Below are positions 26,293-35,553 of a stretch of DNA of 64,000 nt, piece after piece (position 1 is the stretch's first letter; every line of letters begins with the position of its first letter). The stretch is taken from assembly GCA_963818725.1 (NCBI GenBank), contig CAWFTU010000001.1:186001-250000 (forward strand), read 5' to 3'. Source of the DNA: DATFDN01 sp963818725. Its GTDB lineage: Bacteria > Pseudomonadota > Alphaproteobacteria > Acetobacterales > Acetobacteraceae. The notes beneath the pieces are model-generated. The model had not been told where the DNA came from. It ran no database searches and saw only the letters and a list, made by a program, of their open reading frames with translations. The position numbers and the translations under genes were made by a program.

Positions 26293-27860
26293 ACCACAAC
26301 GCCCATAAGAATGACCGAGAGCGGCAGCAGGATCTCCACCACCACGAAGGTGGCGCGCATCTGCTGCGCGGTCAGCTGGATCTCCGGCAGGCTATAGGTG
26401 ATCGGCCGCAGCTTCGGCGTGCTCAGGTCGCCCGCCAACCAGCGCACCATGGAAACCGCGAGGTCACCATTGGAGACATAGGGGAAGAAGCCGTTGGTGG
26501 CGAAGCCGGCGCTGCCGACCAGCACGAGCCGGAACGGCTTCTGTCCGTCGCCCGGCCAGATCCCCTCCATCGCCAGGGCGAGCGTCTTCGGGCCGCGCGC
26601 GGCGGCTGGGCGCGCGCCGACCTGGGCGGCAGCGAGGGTGGCGAGGGTGCCGCCGACCTGCTGCACGTAGCTTTCCGAGCTGGTCTGGATCAGCTCGGTG
26701 GCCTCGATGTTCGGCAGATGCTTGAGCAATCGCAGGGGCCGTGGAGCGGGGAACACCGTCATCGCGACATCGTTGGTGATCGGATGCGGCGGGTAATACG
26801 GCACCGCGACCTTGTCGGCTTCGGTTCCGGCATGGTTCACCGGGTCCAGCACCGAGCCGTCGCCGACCTGCATGCCGAGATCGCCGAACATGGCCTGCAA
26901 CTCCGGCGAGACCGGGAACTCGGGGTCGTACATCAGCAACAGCCGCCCGCCGCCCGCGGCATAGTCCCGGAGCAGCTTCACCTCGGCCGGCGAATAGGCG
27001 TCGCGCGGGCCGAGATCGGCGACCAGCGCGCAATCCGCGGGCACGGCGGTGACGGTCGCGGTGGTGAGCGCGCGATCGGAGTAGCCGATCGCCTCAATCG
27101 CCATCCTGAGGCGGTCCACGCCAGTGTCGCCCGCCTGGATCGTGGTCGCCCCGTCCCCGCCCATCACCTCGCGGTGGCCGAGATGGACATGGCTCTGCGG
27201 ATTGTAAGTCTCGCCGTGGCCGGCGACAAAGCAGACGACTGGCGTTTCGCTTTTCAGGACGCGCTCGATGGCAAACGCGATGTCGCGGAGATCGACGGTA
27301 TTGTCGACCTCGGTACGGCGCTCCGCGAACTGCACCACGGCGGAATTGTACATCCGCACGCCAAGCTCTCGCGCGGCGATGATCTCCTTGTCGAGATCGA
27401 GTGCGCGTACGCGCAGCTTTGGATAGCGATGGGCGACCGCGGCCAGCACGTCCTTCGCTCGGGTCGCGTCGCCGTCCTGGGTGTTGTAGAAATACGTAAC
27501 GGTTACGTCATGGCCGAGATGGCGCGCGATCTTGATGAGCTGAGGCGGCGCGGTGTACCGCCCCTCCGCCGTGGCATCGAAATGCACGTCGTGGCGATAG
27601 AGCGCGACGTTGCCGAGCACCCCGATCGCCAGGGCAGCAACGACCAAGGCCGTCGTGCCAAGTCTGGCGTGCCGGCCGCGGCCCTGGATCGGCAACCGCA
27701 GCGCGAGCGAGAACAGCAGGAACAGCGCCGCTGCCCAGGCGCCGAAGTAACAGATGTTGGCCGTGGTGTCGTCGCCGGCATAGGCGCCGGCCGCGCCCGC
27801 GAAACCGAGCGCGAGCGCGAACAGAACCGCCTCAAGCCATGTGCGGGGGGATCGAAACAC
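26274..27860 (-). CDS. GldG-type auxiliary protein of an ABC transporter
   Basis: 528 residues. Membrane segments near 9-28, 38-56 and 68-88, a long extracytoplasmic domain (VTVTYFYNTQDGDATRAKDV; DLGPRDAYSPAEVKLLRDYA; GGRLLLMYDPE), and a C-terminal membrane segment ending WRRRR. This is the ABC-type uncharacterised GldG family first linked to gliding. No gliding genes are present, so the cargo is unknown. Confidence 0.87.
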   Translation of the reverse strand: MFRSPRTWLEAVLFALALGFAGAAGAYAGDDTTANICYFGAWAAALFLLFSLALRLPIQGRGRHARLGTTALVVAALAIGVLGNVALYRHDVHFDATAEGRYTAPPQLIKIARHLGHDVTVTYFYNTQDGDATRAKDVLAAVAHRYPKLRVRALDLDKEIIAARELGVRMYNSAVVQFAERRTEVDNTVDLRDIAFAIERVLKSETPVVCFVAGHGETYNPQSHVHLGHREVMGGDGATTIQAGDTGVDRLRMAIEAIGYSDRALTTATVTAVPADCALVADLGPRDAYSPAEVKLLRDYAAGGGRLLLMYDPEFPVSPELQAMFGDLGMQVGDGSVLDPVNHAGTEADKVAVPYYPPHPITNDVAMTVFPAPRPLRLLKHLPNIEATELIQTSSESYVQQVGGTLATLAAAQVGARPAAARGPKTLALAMEGIWPGDGQKPFRLVLVGSAGFATNGFFPYVSNGDLAVSMVRWLAGDLSTPKLRPITYSLPEIQLTAQQMRATFVVVEILLPLSVILMGVVVWRRRR

Positions 27861-27873
27861 GGAGCGGACCTCC

Positions 27874-28575
27874 TCAGCGCCACGCCAGCGCGCGGACGCT
27901 GAACAGCAGCCCGAGCAAGGCGACGCTTAGGAAAAACCCGGCATCGGAGAGGAAGACCGAGCCGGTGGCGAACGGGCGGAAATGCACCAGCAGCGACAGG
28001 TTCACCGCTAGCGCGTTGAACGGATCCGGAAGCAGCCAGCCGAAATCGTCGATGATCCAGAGCAGCAGGAACAGGCTGAGCGAGATCAGCGCCGCTATCA
28101 TCTGGTTGCTGACCAAGCTGGAGGTGAGCAGGCCAACGGACACCAGCGCCGCGCCGAGCAGGAGCAGCCCGATATAGCCGCTGTAGATCGGTCCCCAGTC
28201 GGGCGTGCCGAACACCGCCAGCGTCAGCGCATAGGCGAGCGACAGCCCCAGCATGACCAGCACCAGGCTCATGCTGGCGAGAAATTTCGCCATCACCACG
28301 GCGACCTCGGTGACCGGCGCGGTCAGCAGCATCTCCATGGTGCGCAGCCGGCGCTCCTCCGCCACCAGGCGCATGGTGATGATCGGCACGGTCAGCAGGA
28401 ACAGCACGTAAATCTGGAAGAAGATGTGCAACAGCGTGGGCGAGTGGCTCATGAACAGCGTGAGCGTGAAGGTGTAGCCCATGACGATCAGGAACACCGC
28501 CATCACCACGTAGGCCATGGGCGAGGTGAACAGCGCCATCTCTTCCTTCTTGAGAAGCGCGACGAAGGTTCTCAT
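27874..28575 (-). CDS. ABC transporter permease (GldF-like)
   Basis: 233 residues, six membrane segments; LLKKEEMALFTSPMAYVVMA at the start and RLVAEERRLRTMEMLLTAPV in the cytoplasmic loop are typical ABC-2 permease motifs. ATG 28575 overlaps the stop of the ATPase gene (ATGA). A longer open frame upstream is a shadow of that gene. Confidence 0.9.
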   Translation of the reverse strand: MRTFVALLKKEEMALFTSPMAYVVMAVFLIVMGYTFTLTLFMSHSPTLLHIFFQIYVLFLLTVPIITMRLVAEERRLRTMEMLLTAPVTEVAVVMAKFLASMSLVLVMLGLSLAYALTLAVFGTPDWGPIYSGYIGLLLLGAALVSVGLLTSSLVSNQMIAALISLSLFLLLWIIDDFGWLLPDPFNALAVNLSLLVHFRPFATGSVFLSDAGFFLSVALLGLLFSVRALAWR

Positions 28576-29516
28576 GCCGCCATCGCCTCCACCGCCCGCC
28601 GCGTCAGGTCGAGGAAGGTGCGTTCGAGGTTGGGCTTCTCCTCGATCAGTCCGGCGAGGCCGAAGCCGGCGCCCACCACAGCCCGGGCTAAATTCGCGCC
28701 CATGCCGGGCCTGTCGGTCCCGACAACGTAGGCACCGTCCCCGCCCGCATCGGCGTCCACCGCGGCGGCGGTCACGCCGGCTATGTTGCGCAGCACTGGA
28801 AGCACCGCCGCAGAAGGCGCTTCGATCGTGAGGCGGAAGCGCGGCGCACCGCCGGCCTCGGCGAGCGCATCCGCGGTCAGCAGCTCCCCGTCGCGCAGGA
28901 TCATGACGCGCGTGGCCACTCTCTCGATTTCGGTGAGCACGTGCGAGGCGACGATCACGGTGCGCTCGCCCGCCATGCCTCGGATCAGCTCGCGCACGGC
29001 GATCACCTGATAGGCGTCCAGCGCGTTGGTGGGCTCGTCCAGAATCAGGATCGGCGGGTCGTTCACCAGCGCTTGCGCGATCGCGACGCGCTGGCGATAG
29101 CCGCGCGAGAGCTTGCCGATCGGCACCCGCATCACCGGCTCCAGACGCAGCCGCCGGCATGCCGCGCCGACCGCCGCGTGGATCGCGCGCACGCCCTTGA
29201 TCTCGGCCATAAAGGCCAGGAACTCGCCAACGCGCATCCAGTCGTAGAGCGGCGCGTCCTCCGGCACGTAGCCGACGCGGCTGCGGACGGCGAGTGAGTC
29301 CTTCGCCGCATCCAGTCCGTCGATCCGCACCGAGCCGGCGGTTGGCGGCAGATAGCCCGTGAGAATGCGCAGGATGGTGCTCTTGCCCGATCCGTTTGGG
29401 CCGAGCAGGCCGATGATTTCACCCTCGCGAATGGCGAAGGAGACCCCGTTCACCGCGAGTCGCGCGCCATAGCGTTTGACCAGCCGCTCAATGGCAACAA
29501 TTTCCGGATGCGGCAT
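28572..29516 (-). CDS. ABC transporter ATP-binding protein (GldA-like)
   Basis: 314 residues. Walker A GLLGPNGSGKST, signature LSRGYRQRVAIAQAL, Walker B ILILDEPTNAL, H-loop VIVASHVL, then a C-terminal domain of about 100 residues (RFRLTIEAPSAAVLPVLRNI) typical of GldA/NatA types. Drives the GldF/GldG membrane unit. The start is chosen at ATG 29516; the frame is open further upstream. Confidence 0.92.
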   Translation of the reverse strand: MPHPEIVAIERLVKRYGARLAVNGVSFAIREGEIIGLLGPNGSGKSTILRILTGYLPPTAGSVRIDGLDAAKDSLAVRSRVGYVPEDAPLYDWMRVGEFLAFMAEIKGVRAIHAAVGAACRRLRLEPVMRVPIGKLSRGYRQRVAIAQALVNDPPILILDEPTNALDAYQVIAVRELIRGMAGERTVIVASHVLTEIERVATRVMILRDGELLTADALAEAGGAPRFRLTIEAPSAAVLPVLRNIAGVTAAAVDADAGGDGAYVVGTDRPGMGANLARAVVGAGFGLAGLIEEKPNLERTFLDLTRRAVEAMAA

Positions 29517-29592
29517 GAAAAACCAAGCCCAAAGAAGGCAGCGCGCGGCCGAGAGCCGCGCGCCAAGCTGTTCAACGCAAGCCGGATCAAGC

Positions 29593-30492
29593 TTAGTCGT
29601 AGAATTCCGGGGCGTGCTTGTGGGCTTTGTACGTTTCCGGGTCGTGCGCGAAGATGACGTCGGCGTGCTCGGTGTCCATCCGCTCCTTGATCCACTCGTA
29701 GCCCTGCAACATGCTGGACGGGTCATAGGCGAGGCCGACGCTCGGCAGCAGGTTCTTCTGTAGGTTTTCCATCAGGTAGCACTCGTCGCTGGTCAGGATG
29801 ACCGTGCCGTGCTTCGGCAGGCGGACAATCATCATCTCGCTGCCGGGCGTGTGCCCGACCTGACGCCTGATATAGATGCTGCCATCGCCGAACAGATCCA
29901 GGTCGCCGTTCAGCTCGATCACCTTCTGCCGGCCTGGCATCGGTGCGCCAACCTGGGAGCGCAGCGGCTCCAAGTCGCCCGGAATATATACTCCGGCGTA
30001 GCCCGGCTTCGGCCACAGCGCGTTGACGATCTCGTCGCGCTGGTACACCAGGGTCGCGGTCGGGAACCGCGAGATGTTGCCGGCGTGGTCGAGATGCATG
30101 TGGCCGACCACGACGAAGTTGATGTCGGACGGTTTCAGCCCGATCTTTTCAAGCTGCTTGATCGTGGAGACGTCCGGCGAGCGGCTCTCCGGCGTGTCCA
30201 GCATCGCCGCGTTCGGGCCCCAGTAGCTGGGATCGGTGATCACCTTGTCGTTGTTCCCGGTGTCGAACATCACGTTCCCCTTGGGGTGTTGGATGACGAA
30301 GAACGCGACCGGGACCATGATCTTGCCGGGGGCGGCACCATTCTGTAGCGCGGACTTGTCGATGTCTAGCCAGCCTGACGAGAACACGTAGAGTTTCATG
30401 CCCTGCGGCGAGTCCGCGCGCGCGGCGGAGGCCCAGCCGAGCGATGCGCAGGCGGCCAGCCCCAATAACAAATTTTTGAAGCGCGACTTCAT
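29593..30492 (-). CDS. Secreted metallo-beta-lactamase fold hydrolase (N-acyl homoserine lactonase-like)
   Basis: 299 residues. Signal peptide LLLGLAACASLGWASAARAD. Zinc motif HMHLDHAG, further ligands in RQVGHTPGSEM and FAHDPE. FFVIQHPKGNVMFDTGNND is typical of the AhlD/AttM lactonase branch. It may hydrolyse lactones in the periplasm; the substrate is inferred only from the family. It starts the gene run leading into the gld operon 76 bp downstream. Confidence 0.85.
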   Translation of the reverse strand: MKSRFKNLLLGLAACASLGWASAARADSPQGMKLYVFSSGWLDIDKSALQNGAAPGKIMVPVAFFVIQHPKGNVMFDTGNNDKVITDPSYWGPNAAMLDTPESRSPDVSTIKQLEKIGLKPSDINFVVVGHMHLDHAGNISRFPTATLVYQRDEIVNALWPKPGYAGVYIPGDLEPLRSQVGAPMPGRQKVIELNGDLDLFGDGSIYIRRQVGHTPGSEMMIVRLPKHGTVILTSDECYLMENLQKNLLPSVGLAYDPSSMLQGYEWIKERMDTEHADVIFAHDPETYKAHKHAPEFYD

Positions 30493-30579
30493 CCGGTCCT
30501 CCCAACTTTTCGTGCCGGCCGTTACGGCCCTGGCACTTGTTTCGCGCCGGCGCCGGCCGCCGCGTGTTTGCCGGGGGTT

Positions 30580-30604
30580 GTAATGCGCCCCGTCGTTACA
30601 TTAC
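30580..30604. promoter_or_regulatory. Inverted repeat GTAATG-N13-CATTAC upstream of the lactonase gene
   Basis: Perfect 6-bp half sites spaced by 13, just downstream of the putative promoter on the minus strand, a position suited to a repressor such as a TetR-type protein. No regulator gene lies next to it. Confidence 0.4.
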
Positions 30605-30607
30605 CTT

Positions 30608-30635
30608 AGCGTAGAGCACTGAGCGAGAATGTCAA
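30608..30635 (-). promoter_or_regulatory. Candidate sigma-70 promoter for the lactonase/gld operon
   Basis: Minus strand: TTGACA (30630-30635), 16-bp spacer, TACGCT (30608-30613), about 115 bp before the start codon. Perfect -35 and a fair -10. Only inferred from consensus. Confidence 0.45.
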
Positions 30636-30760
30636 TTCCGGAAGCGATCCCCTCCAATGTCGGTGCCGCGCCGCCGCCGCTGGTCGGCGGAAGAGCGGGT
30701 CGCGCCATGAAACGGGATTTGGATTCACGCTGAGCGGGACGGACTGCGAGCGCGGACCTG

Positions 30761-30940
30761 TCAGTCTAAGCGGGCCCTCGATCGTTTGACGGTGTCCACG
30801 ACGGTGTTCTGGCTCAGCCTCAACCCCCGACCGATCAGGCGGTAGCTGCGGCCCTGGCCCGGAAGTTCGAGCACCTCGGGCGCGAGGCGATCAGACTTCG
30901 GCCGTTGACCGGGTTGGGGCTTCGCGCTCGCGTTGTGCCC
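30761..30940 (-). pseudogene. C-terminal fragment of a recombinase-like helix-turn-helix
   Basis: RPKSDRLAPEVLELPGQGRS, YRLIGRGLRLSQNTVVDTVK then RSRARLD stop. This resembles the HTH tail of serine site-specific recombinases. Upstream codons on the same strand are unrelated, so only the tail remains. Confidence 0.45.
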
Positions 30941-31403
30941 TGGATCGCCGCCCAGAGTTACGCTCTCGCCCGCGCCGACACTGTGTAAAACTCCAGGGTG
31001 CCGCCGCTGGACTGCGCCGCTCCTCCGACAAAGGAGCCGGTTCCCGTAACCTTGGTGTCGTACGAGACGTTGCTCCCAGAGATGGCGGTCTTTTGGTCGT
31101 TGGTGAGCGTTGTGCCGGCACCGCCCGTGACCGTGAGACGGCTGAACACGACATTGAACGTGCCTGCTACCAACGATGATCATTTGCGATCGGGAATTTG
31201 TTGCAGAGGCTGTCGAAGGCGCGAGCGGCGTTGAAAGCGAACCGCCGGATGGAAAGATTAGGTCTTTTCTCGGCATCCGAAGCCTACCAGACGCAGGAAC
31301 TTGCGAGCGTGCCGGGCCACTGGACAAGGCGATGCCGAGGCACCGCCAGTTAGGGAAGAAAGGTTCCTTTCGACGGACAAGGCAGGAGGGAATTTCCGGG
31401 ATC
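30941..31403. other. Eroded sequence between the recombinase relic and ISL3
   Basis: 463 bp. A short Gly/Thr-rich minus-strand ORF (30958-31173, TVTGGAGTTLTNDQKTAISG) looks like a scrap of a surface or secreted protein; no family can be named. Nothing else recognisable. Confidence 0.35.
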
Positions 31404-31490
31404 TCCCGCACTTCCCGTGCTGGGATGGCTCGCCGTCTCGGCGCGGCATGAGCATATCGGAGGAAAATCCCCGTTCTTTGAAAGCCGTTC

Positions 31491-33169
31491 TTGTCCAAGC
31501 GCCTTCTGCCTCTGATCCCGGCGGGGCTGCTGGTTCAGCAGATCCTGCCCACCCCCGACCGCATCACGATCATCACCTCTCCCCGCCAGCGGGCGGGGGC
31601 CTGTCCGGACTGCGCCGTGCCATCGTGGCGGATTCATAGTCGATACGACCGAATGCTCGGCGATTTGGCCTGGCAGGGTCGTTCGGTGGTTCTGCGCGTG
31701 CAGGCGCGCCGGTTTCGCTGCCTCAACCCGCTCTGCTCGCGCCGAACCTTTGCTGAACGCCTCGTTGGCATCGCCGCCGTGGCGGCGCGGCGGACGGAGC
31801 GGTTGGGCGACGTGCAGCGCTGTCTCGGCCTGGCCCTTGGCGGCGCGGCGGGAGCACGGCTGGCCGAACGCCTCGCGATGACGACCAGCCCCGACACGCT
31901 GCTGCGCATGATCAGGACCGCCCGTGCCGGCGCCGACCCGCCGCCCGTCCTGCGCGTGCTCGTAGTCGACGATTAGGCGGACCTGCCAAAGGTTCCGCCA
32001 GCCCAATGGGCTGGCGGAATGGCAGCGGAGGGGTGGCGCCGTGGCCACCGGTACGGCACCGTGCTGGTGGATCTTGAGCGCAACCGGGTCGTGGACCTCC
32101 TGCCAGATCGGCGGCCCGACACGCTCGCGGCCTGGCTGCGGGCTCATCGCGGTGTCGAAGCGGTGGCGCGCGACACCGCCGGTACATGTGCGGACGGTGT
32201 CCGCCAGGGCGCGCCGGACGCGATCCAGGTCTCCGATCGCTGGCATCTGCCGCGCAACCTGGGCGCGGCCGTTCATGCCTTGGCCGACCGACACAGCGCG
32301 GTGGTGCGCCGCGTCGCGCGCCAGATCACGGACGGGCTCGCCGCGGCTGCTGCCGCGATCCCGCGGCGGGCCCCACCCGCCCGCGAGCCGAGTGCGGCCG
32401 CGCGGGCCAGCCAGGCCACTTTCGCCCGCCGGCAGGCGCGCTACGAGGATGCGGCGCGGCTGCGGGCCGCCGGCGTGCCGATCAGCCGCATCGCCGCTCG
32501 GCTTGGCGCCGAGCGCAGGACAGTGCGGCGCTGGCTGCGCCCCGGCCATACGCCGCTCTGGCGCACGCCACGCCACATCGCGGCCGGGTGCTCGATGCTC
32601 ACGCGGCCTATCTCGACCGCCGCTGGGCGGAGGGCTGGCGCAACGCGGCCCAACTATGGCGCGAGCTGGTGTCGCTGGGCTTTGCCGGGCGGCCGTCCAC
32701 CGTGCGGGCCTGGGCGCGACGGCGGCGTGCAACGGAGCGGGACACCGCCTCACCCGCCGGCGTGCACGCCGTCACCTTGGTCGCCGCCATCCGGGCCGCG
32801 GACCGCCCGCCTGCGAATGGCCGACACCGACGCCTTCCCGCGCCCGAGCAGGATTTTGTCGCGTGGCTGCCGGGGGAGGCGCCCAAGCTCGCCGACGCCA
32901 TCGCGGTCGCGAAGCGGCTGAACCGGCTACTGCGCCACGCCAGCGAGGAGAGCCTGGACCGGGTGCTCACCGACGCGGCTGGGACGCTCCTCGCCGCATT
33001 CGCTACCAACCTGCGCCCCGACCTCGGCGCCGTGCAGGCCGCGCTGGAGATGCCGAGGACCGCCAGCCCCGCCAAGGGTCAGATCAACCGCATCAAGACC
33101 ATCCAGCGATCCATGTACGGTCGTGCCAGCTTTCAGCTCCTGCGCGCTCGCGTCCTGAATGCTGCATGA
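31491..33169 (+). pseudogene. ISL3 family transposase with an amber stop and an in-frame hairpin insertion
   Basis: N-terminal zinc domain (CPDCAVPSWRIHSRYDR, RFRCLNPLCSRRTFAE), then VLRVLVVDD. TAG at 31974-31976 replaces the Trp of DDWAWRRG. Two codons later comes hairpin copy 3 (31980-32033, 54 bp), which keeps the frame and would add 18 residues (DLPKVPPAQWAGGMAAEG). The frame continues WRRGHRYGTVLVDLERN through SDRWHLPRNLG to the C-terminus INRIKTIQRSMYGRA. Only the TAG prevents full-length translation. Confidence 0.9.
31980..32033 (+). repeat. Hairpin insertion element, copy 3 (in ISL3 transposase)
   Basis: 54 bp after AGGCG (ancestrally GGGCG, as the Trp codon TGG became TAG). Left arm GACCTGCCAAAGGTTCC, inner stem GCCAGCCC / GGGCTGGC with loop AAT, right arm GGAATGGCAGCGGAGGGG. 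The outer stem CTGCC pairs with GGCAG. Inner stem plus TTCC/GGAA gives a perfect 12-bp hairpin (31993-32019). Confidence 0.88.
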
Positions 33170-33240
33170 GCGCGCAACGGCAGCACGGGAAGTGCGGGGA
33201 AACGAAAACGGAGGTGTGCGCATCGCCTTTCTCTAGCCCC

Positions 33241-33327
33241 GACACAACGGACACAGCGGACAAAAGCCGCCCCGTCCGGCACGCGGAGGGGGGCTTTTGT
33301 CAGTTGTGTCAGCAGTGTCCAGGGGGT
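33241..33327. repeat. Intergenic repeat R1, copy A
   Basis: Nearly the same as 42186-42272: GACACAACGGACACA, GGACAAAAGCCGCCCC, then GTTGTGTCAGCAGTGTCC. Inverted TGACACAAC / GTTGTGTCA motifs enclose it, so it could be a regulatory or replication-control region. Confidence 0.75.
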
Positions 33328-33417
33328 GATGCCAACACGACGGCTCCGCGCCCCGCTCGCTAGCTCCGAAAACCAGCGACTACAGGGTTTCGAAACGCTC
33401 ATTAGAGCGGGATGAGT

Positions 33418-34414
33418 TTAGGTTGGATCATATCCGGCCTGGGCGAAGTAGTTTCGGCATTCTGTCGCAGTGACGGCATTGAGGGTCTCGGCGAGTGTGC
33501 CGCAAATAGTCTCGACACTTCGGCCTGCGGCCTGGCGCAGCCAGTGCTTGAGTTTGGGGAACAACATCTCGATCGGGTTCAGGTCGGGTGAGTATTTCGG
33601 CAGCCGGAACAGCTTGGCGCCGGTGGCCCGGATGGCGCGCCGCACAGCTTTGCTCTTGTGACTGCCCAAATTGTCCATGATGACGATGTCGGTCGGGCGC
33701 AGCGTCGGTGCCAACACCTGCTCGACATACAGCCGGAACCGCTCGCCATTGATCGGCCCATCAATCAGCCAAGGTGCTTCCACACCGTCATGGCGCAGCG
33801 CGGCCAGAAAGGTCATGGTTGTCCAGCGCCGGTGCGGCACTTTGGCTTTCAGGCGCTGGCCGCGCGGTGCCCAGCCGCGCAGCGGGGCCATGTTCGTCTT
33901 GACCCAGGTTTCGTCAATGAACACCAACCGCTTGGGATCGACATCACCGCGGTGGCGCAGCCACTGCGCGCGACGGCGCGCCACATCGGCGCGGTCCTGC
34001 TCGCTGGCGATCAGGGTCTTTTTTGTGCGTCAGCTTCTCCGCATGGACGAACGTCCAGACGGACCGATAGTCGACCTTCAAGCCCCGTTCGGCCAGTTCA
34101 CTAACCAGACCACGCAAGGTGAAGGCGCGTTCGTGGCAGCGTTCGAGCAGCCAGCTTCGCCATGCGCCGATCAGCTTCTTGGGCCGATGCCCCCCTCCGC
34201 TGGCCTTCCAACGGCTGACGCCGCTGGAACCTTGGCCAGCTCCGCCCATCTGACCAGGCTCGATGCTGCCCGTCTCGCCCCAGCGCTGCATCCATTTGAT
34301 CGCCGTGCCGACGCCGACACCGAAGCGCTGAGCCGCCTCACGCCGCGACAAGCCATCCCGCGTCACGGCAGCGACAACCCGTTCCCGCAGATCGTTGGAG
34401 TAGGGTCTCGCCAT
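33418..34414 (-). pseudogene. IS630-type transposase no. 2 with hairpin insertion and A-run frame switch
   Basis: From 34414: MARPYSNDLRERVVAAVTRD, HTH, GSIEPGQMGG, then hairpin copy 4 (17 in-frame codons), then HRPKKLIGAWRSWLLERCHE. At a run of six A residues after EKLTH the frame must move for KTLIASEQDRADVARRRAQW and the DDE part (LVFIDETWVKTNMAPLRGW; VIMDNLGSHKS; YSPDLNPIEMLFPKLK) ending 33418. The switch may be slippage, as in some IS, or an indel. Confidence 0.88.
34192..34242 (-). repeat. Hairpin insertion element, copy 4 (in IS630 no. 2 transposase)
   Basis: 51 bp after GGGCG. Left arm GAGCTGGCCAAGGTTCC, inner stem AGCGGC / GCCGTT with loop GTCA, right arm GGAAGGCCAGCGGAGGGG. The outer stem CTGGCC pairs with GGCCAG. 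In frame, but read in a different codon phase from copies 3 and 5 (GQGSSGVSRWKASGG). Confidence 0.87.
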
Positions 34415-34519
34415 CCATGCTGGCCTCCCATCCCAGCCAGCAGATTGAATCGAATTCCGTGTGGTTTGAGAATCCCCAGGCGATTCAAGCTTATGTCATC
34501 CCGCTCTGGCCGACAGCTT

Positions 34520-34740
34520 CGTTGCTGGGTCAGGGCGAAAGCGAAACGAAATGGGTCGCCGGGCAATGCGCGAGCGGGAGATAGACGTTTTTCCCTCCTA
34601 AAAAGCCAGCCAGGCATTCCCTTCGCGCAGTACCGAGGAGGCGCGGCCATTGTCAAAGGTGACGGCTGACTTGAAGAGTAATGACCCAGCCTATGACAAT
34701 CGGTTAACAGCAAACCATTGCCACGCGCGCGGAGAAACCC
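34520..34740. repeat. Intergenic repeat R2, copy A (upstream of a small gene)
   Basis: Shares AGCGAAACG, TCCTAAAAAGCCA, GTGACGGCTGA and GGTTAACAGCAA with 42370-42504 plus 45382-45474. It leads into the small CxxC gene in both places. Confidence 0.7.
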
Positions 34741-35060
34741 ATGACGGCACCACTGCTAACGCAAGCTCCTGTCGCGAAATCCGGAGGCCCTTGTTCCGTA
34801 TGCCGCCCCCCGACCTCGCCGAGATTGAGGCCGCGCTGATAACGGGCGCCCCGCTGCGCGCCATCGCCTCGACCTTCGCCACCACGCCGGCCGCGCTACA
34901 TCGGCATCGCGCCGGGCACATGGCCTGCGCGGGCGCTGCGGCGCGCGTGGACGCCGTTTCGGCTCCGGTCCCACCGATATCCCAGCGGCCGCGTCTCCGA
35001 AAGACCTGTCTCGCCATCACCCCTTGGGCGTTTTCAGCCACCTTGACAGTGCCTTCCGAC
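34741..35060 (+). pseudogene. Small CxxC / helix-turn-helix protein, copy A, frame-shifted
   Basis: ATG 34741: MTAPLLTQAPVAKSGGPCSVCRPP, then one base lost in the C run, then DLAEIEAALITGAPLRAIAS and TPAALHRHRAGHM. Closely matches the gene at 45475. A zinc-like CxxC next to a homeodomain-like HTH suggests a small DNA-binding regulator. The tail is unrelated to copy B. Confidence 0.65.
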
Positions 35061-35553
35061 CAACTAGCGGGTGGTCGGGCCGCCGGTGCTGGTACCCGAG
35101 CCGCCGCTGTCCGGGGCGCCTCCCGCGGCGCTGGCGCTGGCGCCGGTGCTGGAGCCGGCGTCGCCAATCGTGCCGTGCGCAGTCGTGCTCGTGACCCCGA
35201 TCGGGTTCGACCCTTCGTGCCGCCATGCTCGAAGGAGGCGCCGCCCTGCCCCTGGCGGAGTTGCACGGTCCGCGGCGCGGGCGCCGTGCAGGGAGACGGA
35301 CACCCGCGGGCCGCCACGTGCCGGTGCCGCGGGGCGTCGCCGGGGCGCGGCCCCGGCCGCCGCCTTACGTCCACCGTCTGATTGCGCGCCACGGCCCGTT
35401 CGGCCGCGCCGCAAGACCCTGCCGAGAGCCGGCCGCGCCTGGTGTCCCTATTGGCTGTGGGAGACTGACACCGGCAGGCGACAATGCGGGTTGACGGGAC
35501 GGGTGAAGGAAGCTTGACGGGCGCTGCCAAGAATCATTGGGCTCGCGCTGATT
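35061..35553. other. GC-rich region before ppsR; weak minus-strand ORF
   Basis: 493 bp. A minus-strand frame reads SNPIGVTSTTAHGTIG, SSTGASASAAGGAPDSGG and stops at 35064, like the tail of a small secreted Ser/Gly/Thr-rich protein, without a credible start. It was searched for TGT-N12-ACA (PpsR type) sites upstream of ppsR; none was found. Confidence 0.35.

Larger units (their letters stand above)
31404..33199 (+). mobile_element. ISL3 family element
   Basis: Inverted ends with the core CCCGCACTTCCCGTGCTG (31405-31422 and, as reverse complement, 33181-33198) around one transposase gene. No target duplication identified with certainty. Its right end abuts the repeated module that begins near 33241. 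Confidence 0.85.
33403..34508 (-). mobile_element. IS630-type element no. 2
   Basis: Ends AGAGCGGGATGA (33404-33415) and the reverse complement (34496-34507) around a two-frame transposase. It is inserted inside the first copy of the repeated module, directly after GTTTCGAAACGC. Confidence 0.85.

Noticed and set aside
31340..31400. AAGGTTCC at 31360-31367 as a sixth hairpin-element copy
   Set aside because: Neither arm continues to match; there is no GGGCG before it and no GAGGGG-ended right arm at the proper distance.
35455..35553. PpsR operator (TGT-N12-ACA) upstream of ppsR
   Set aside because: The only TGT...ACA pair seen there has a 9-base spacer.
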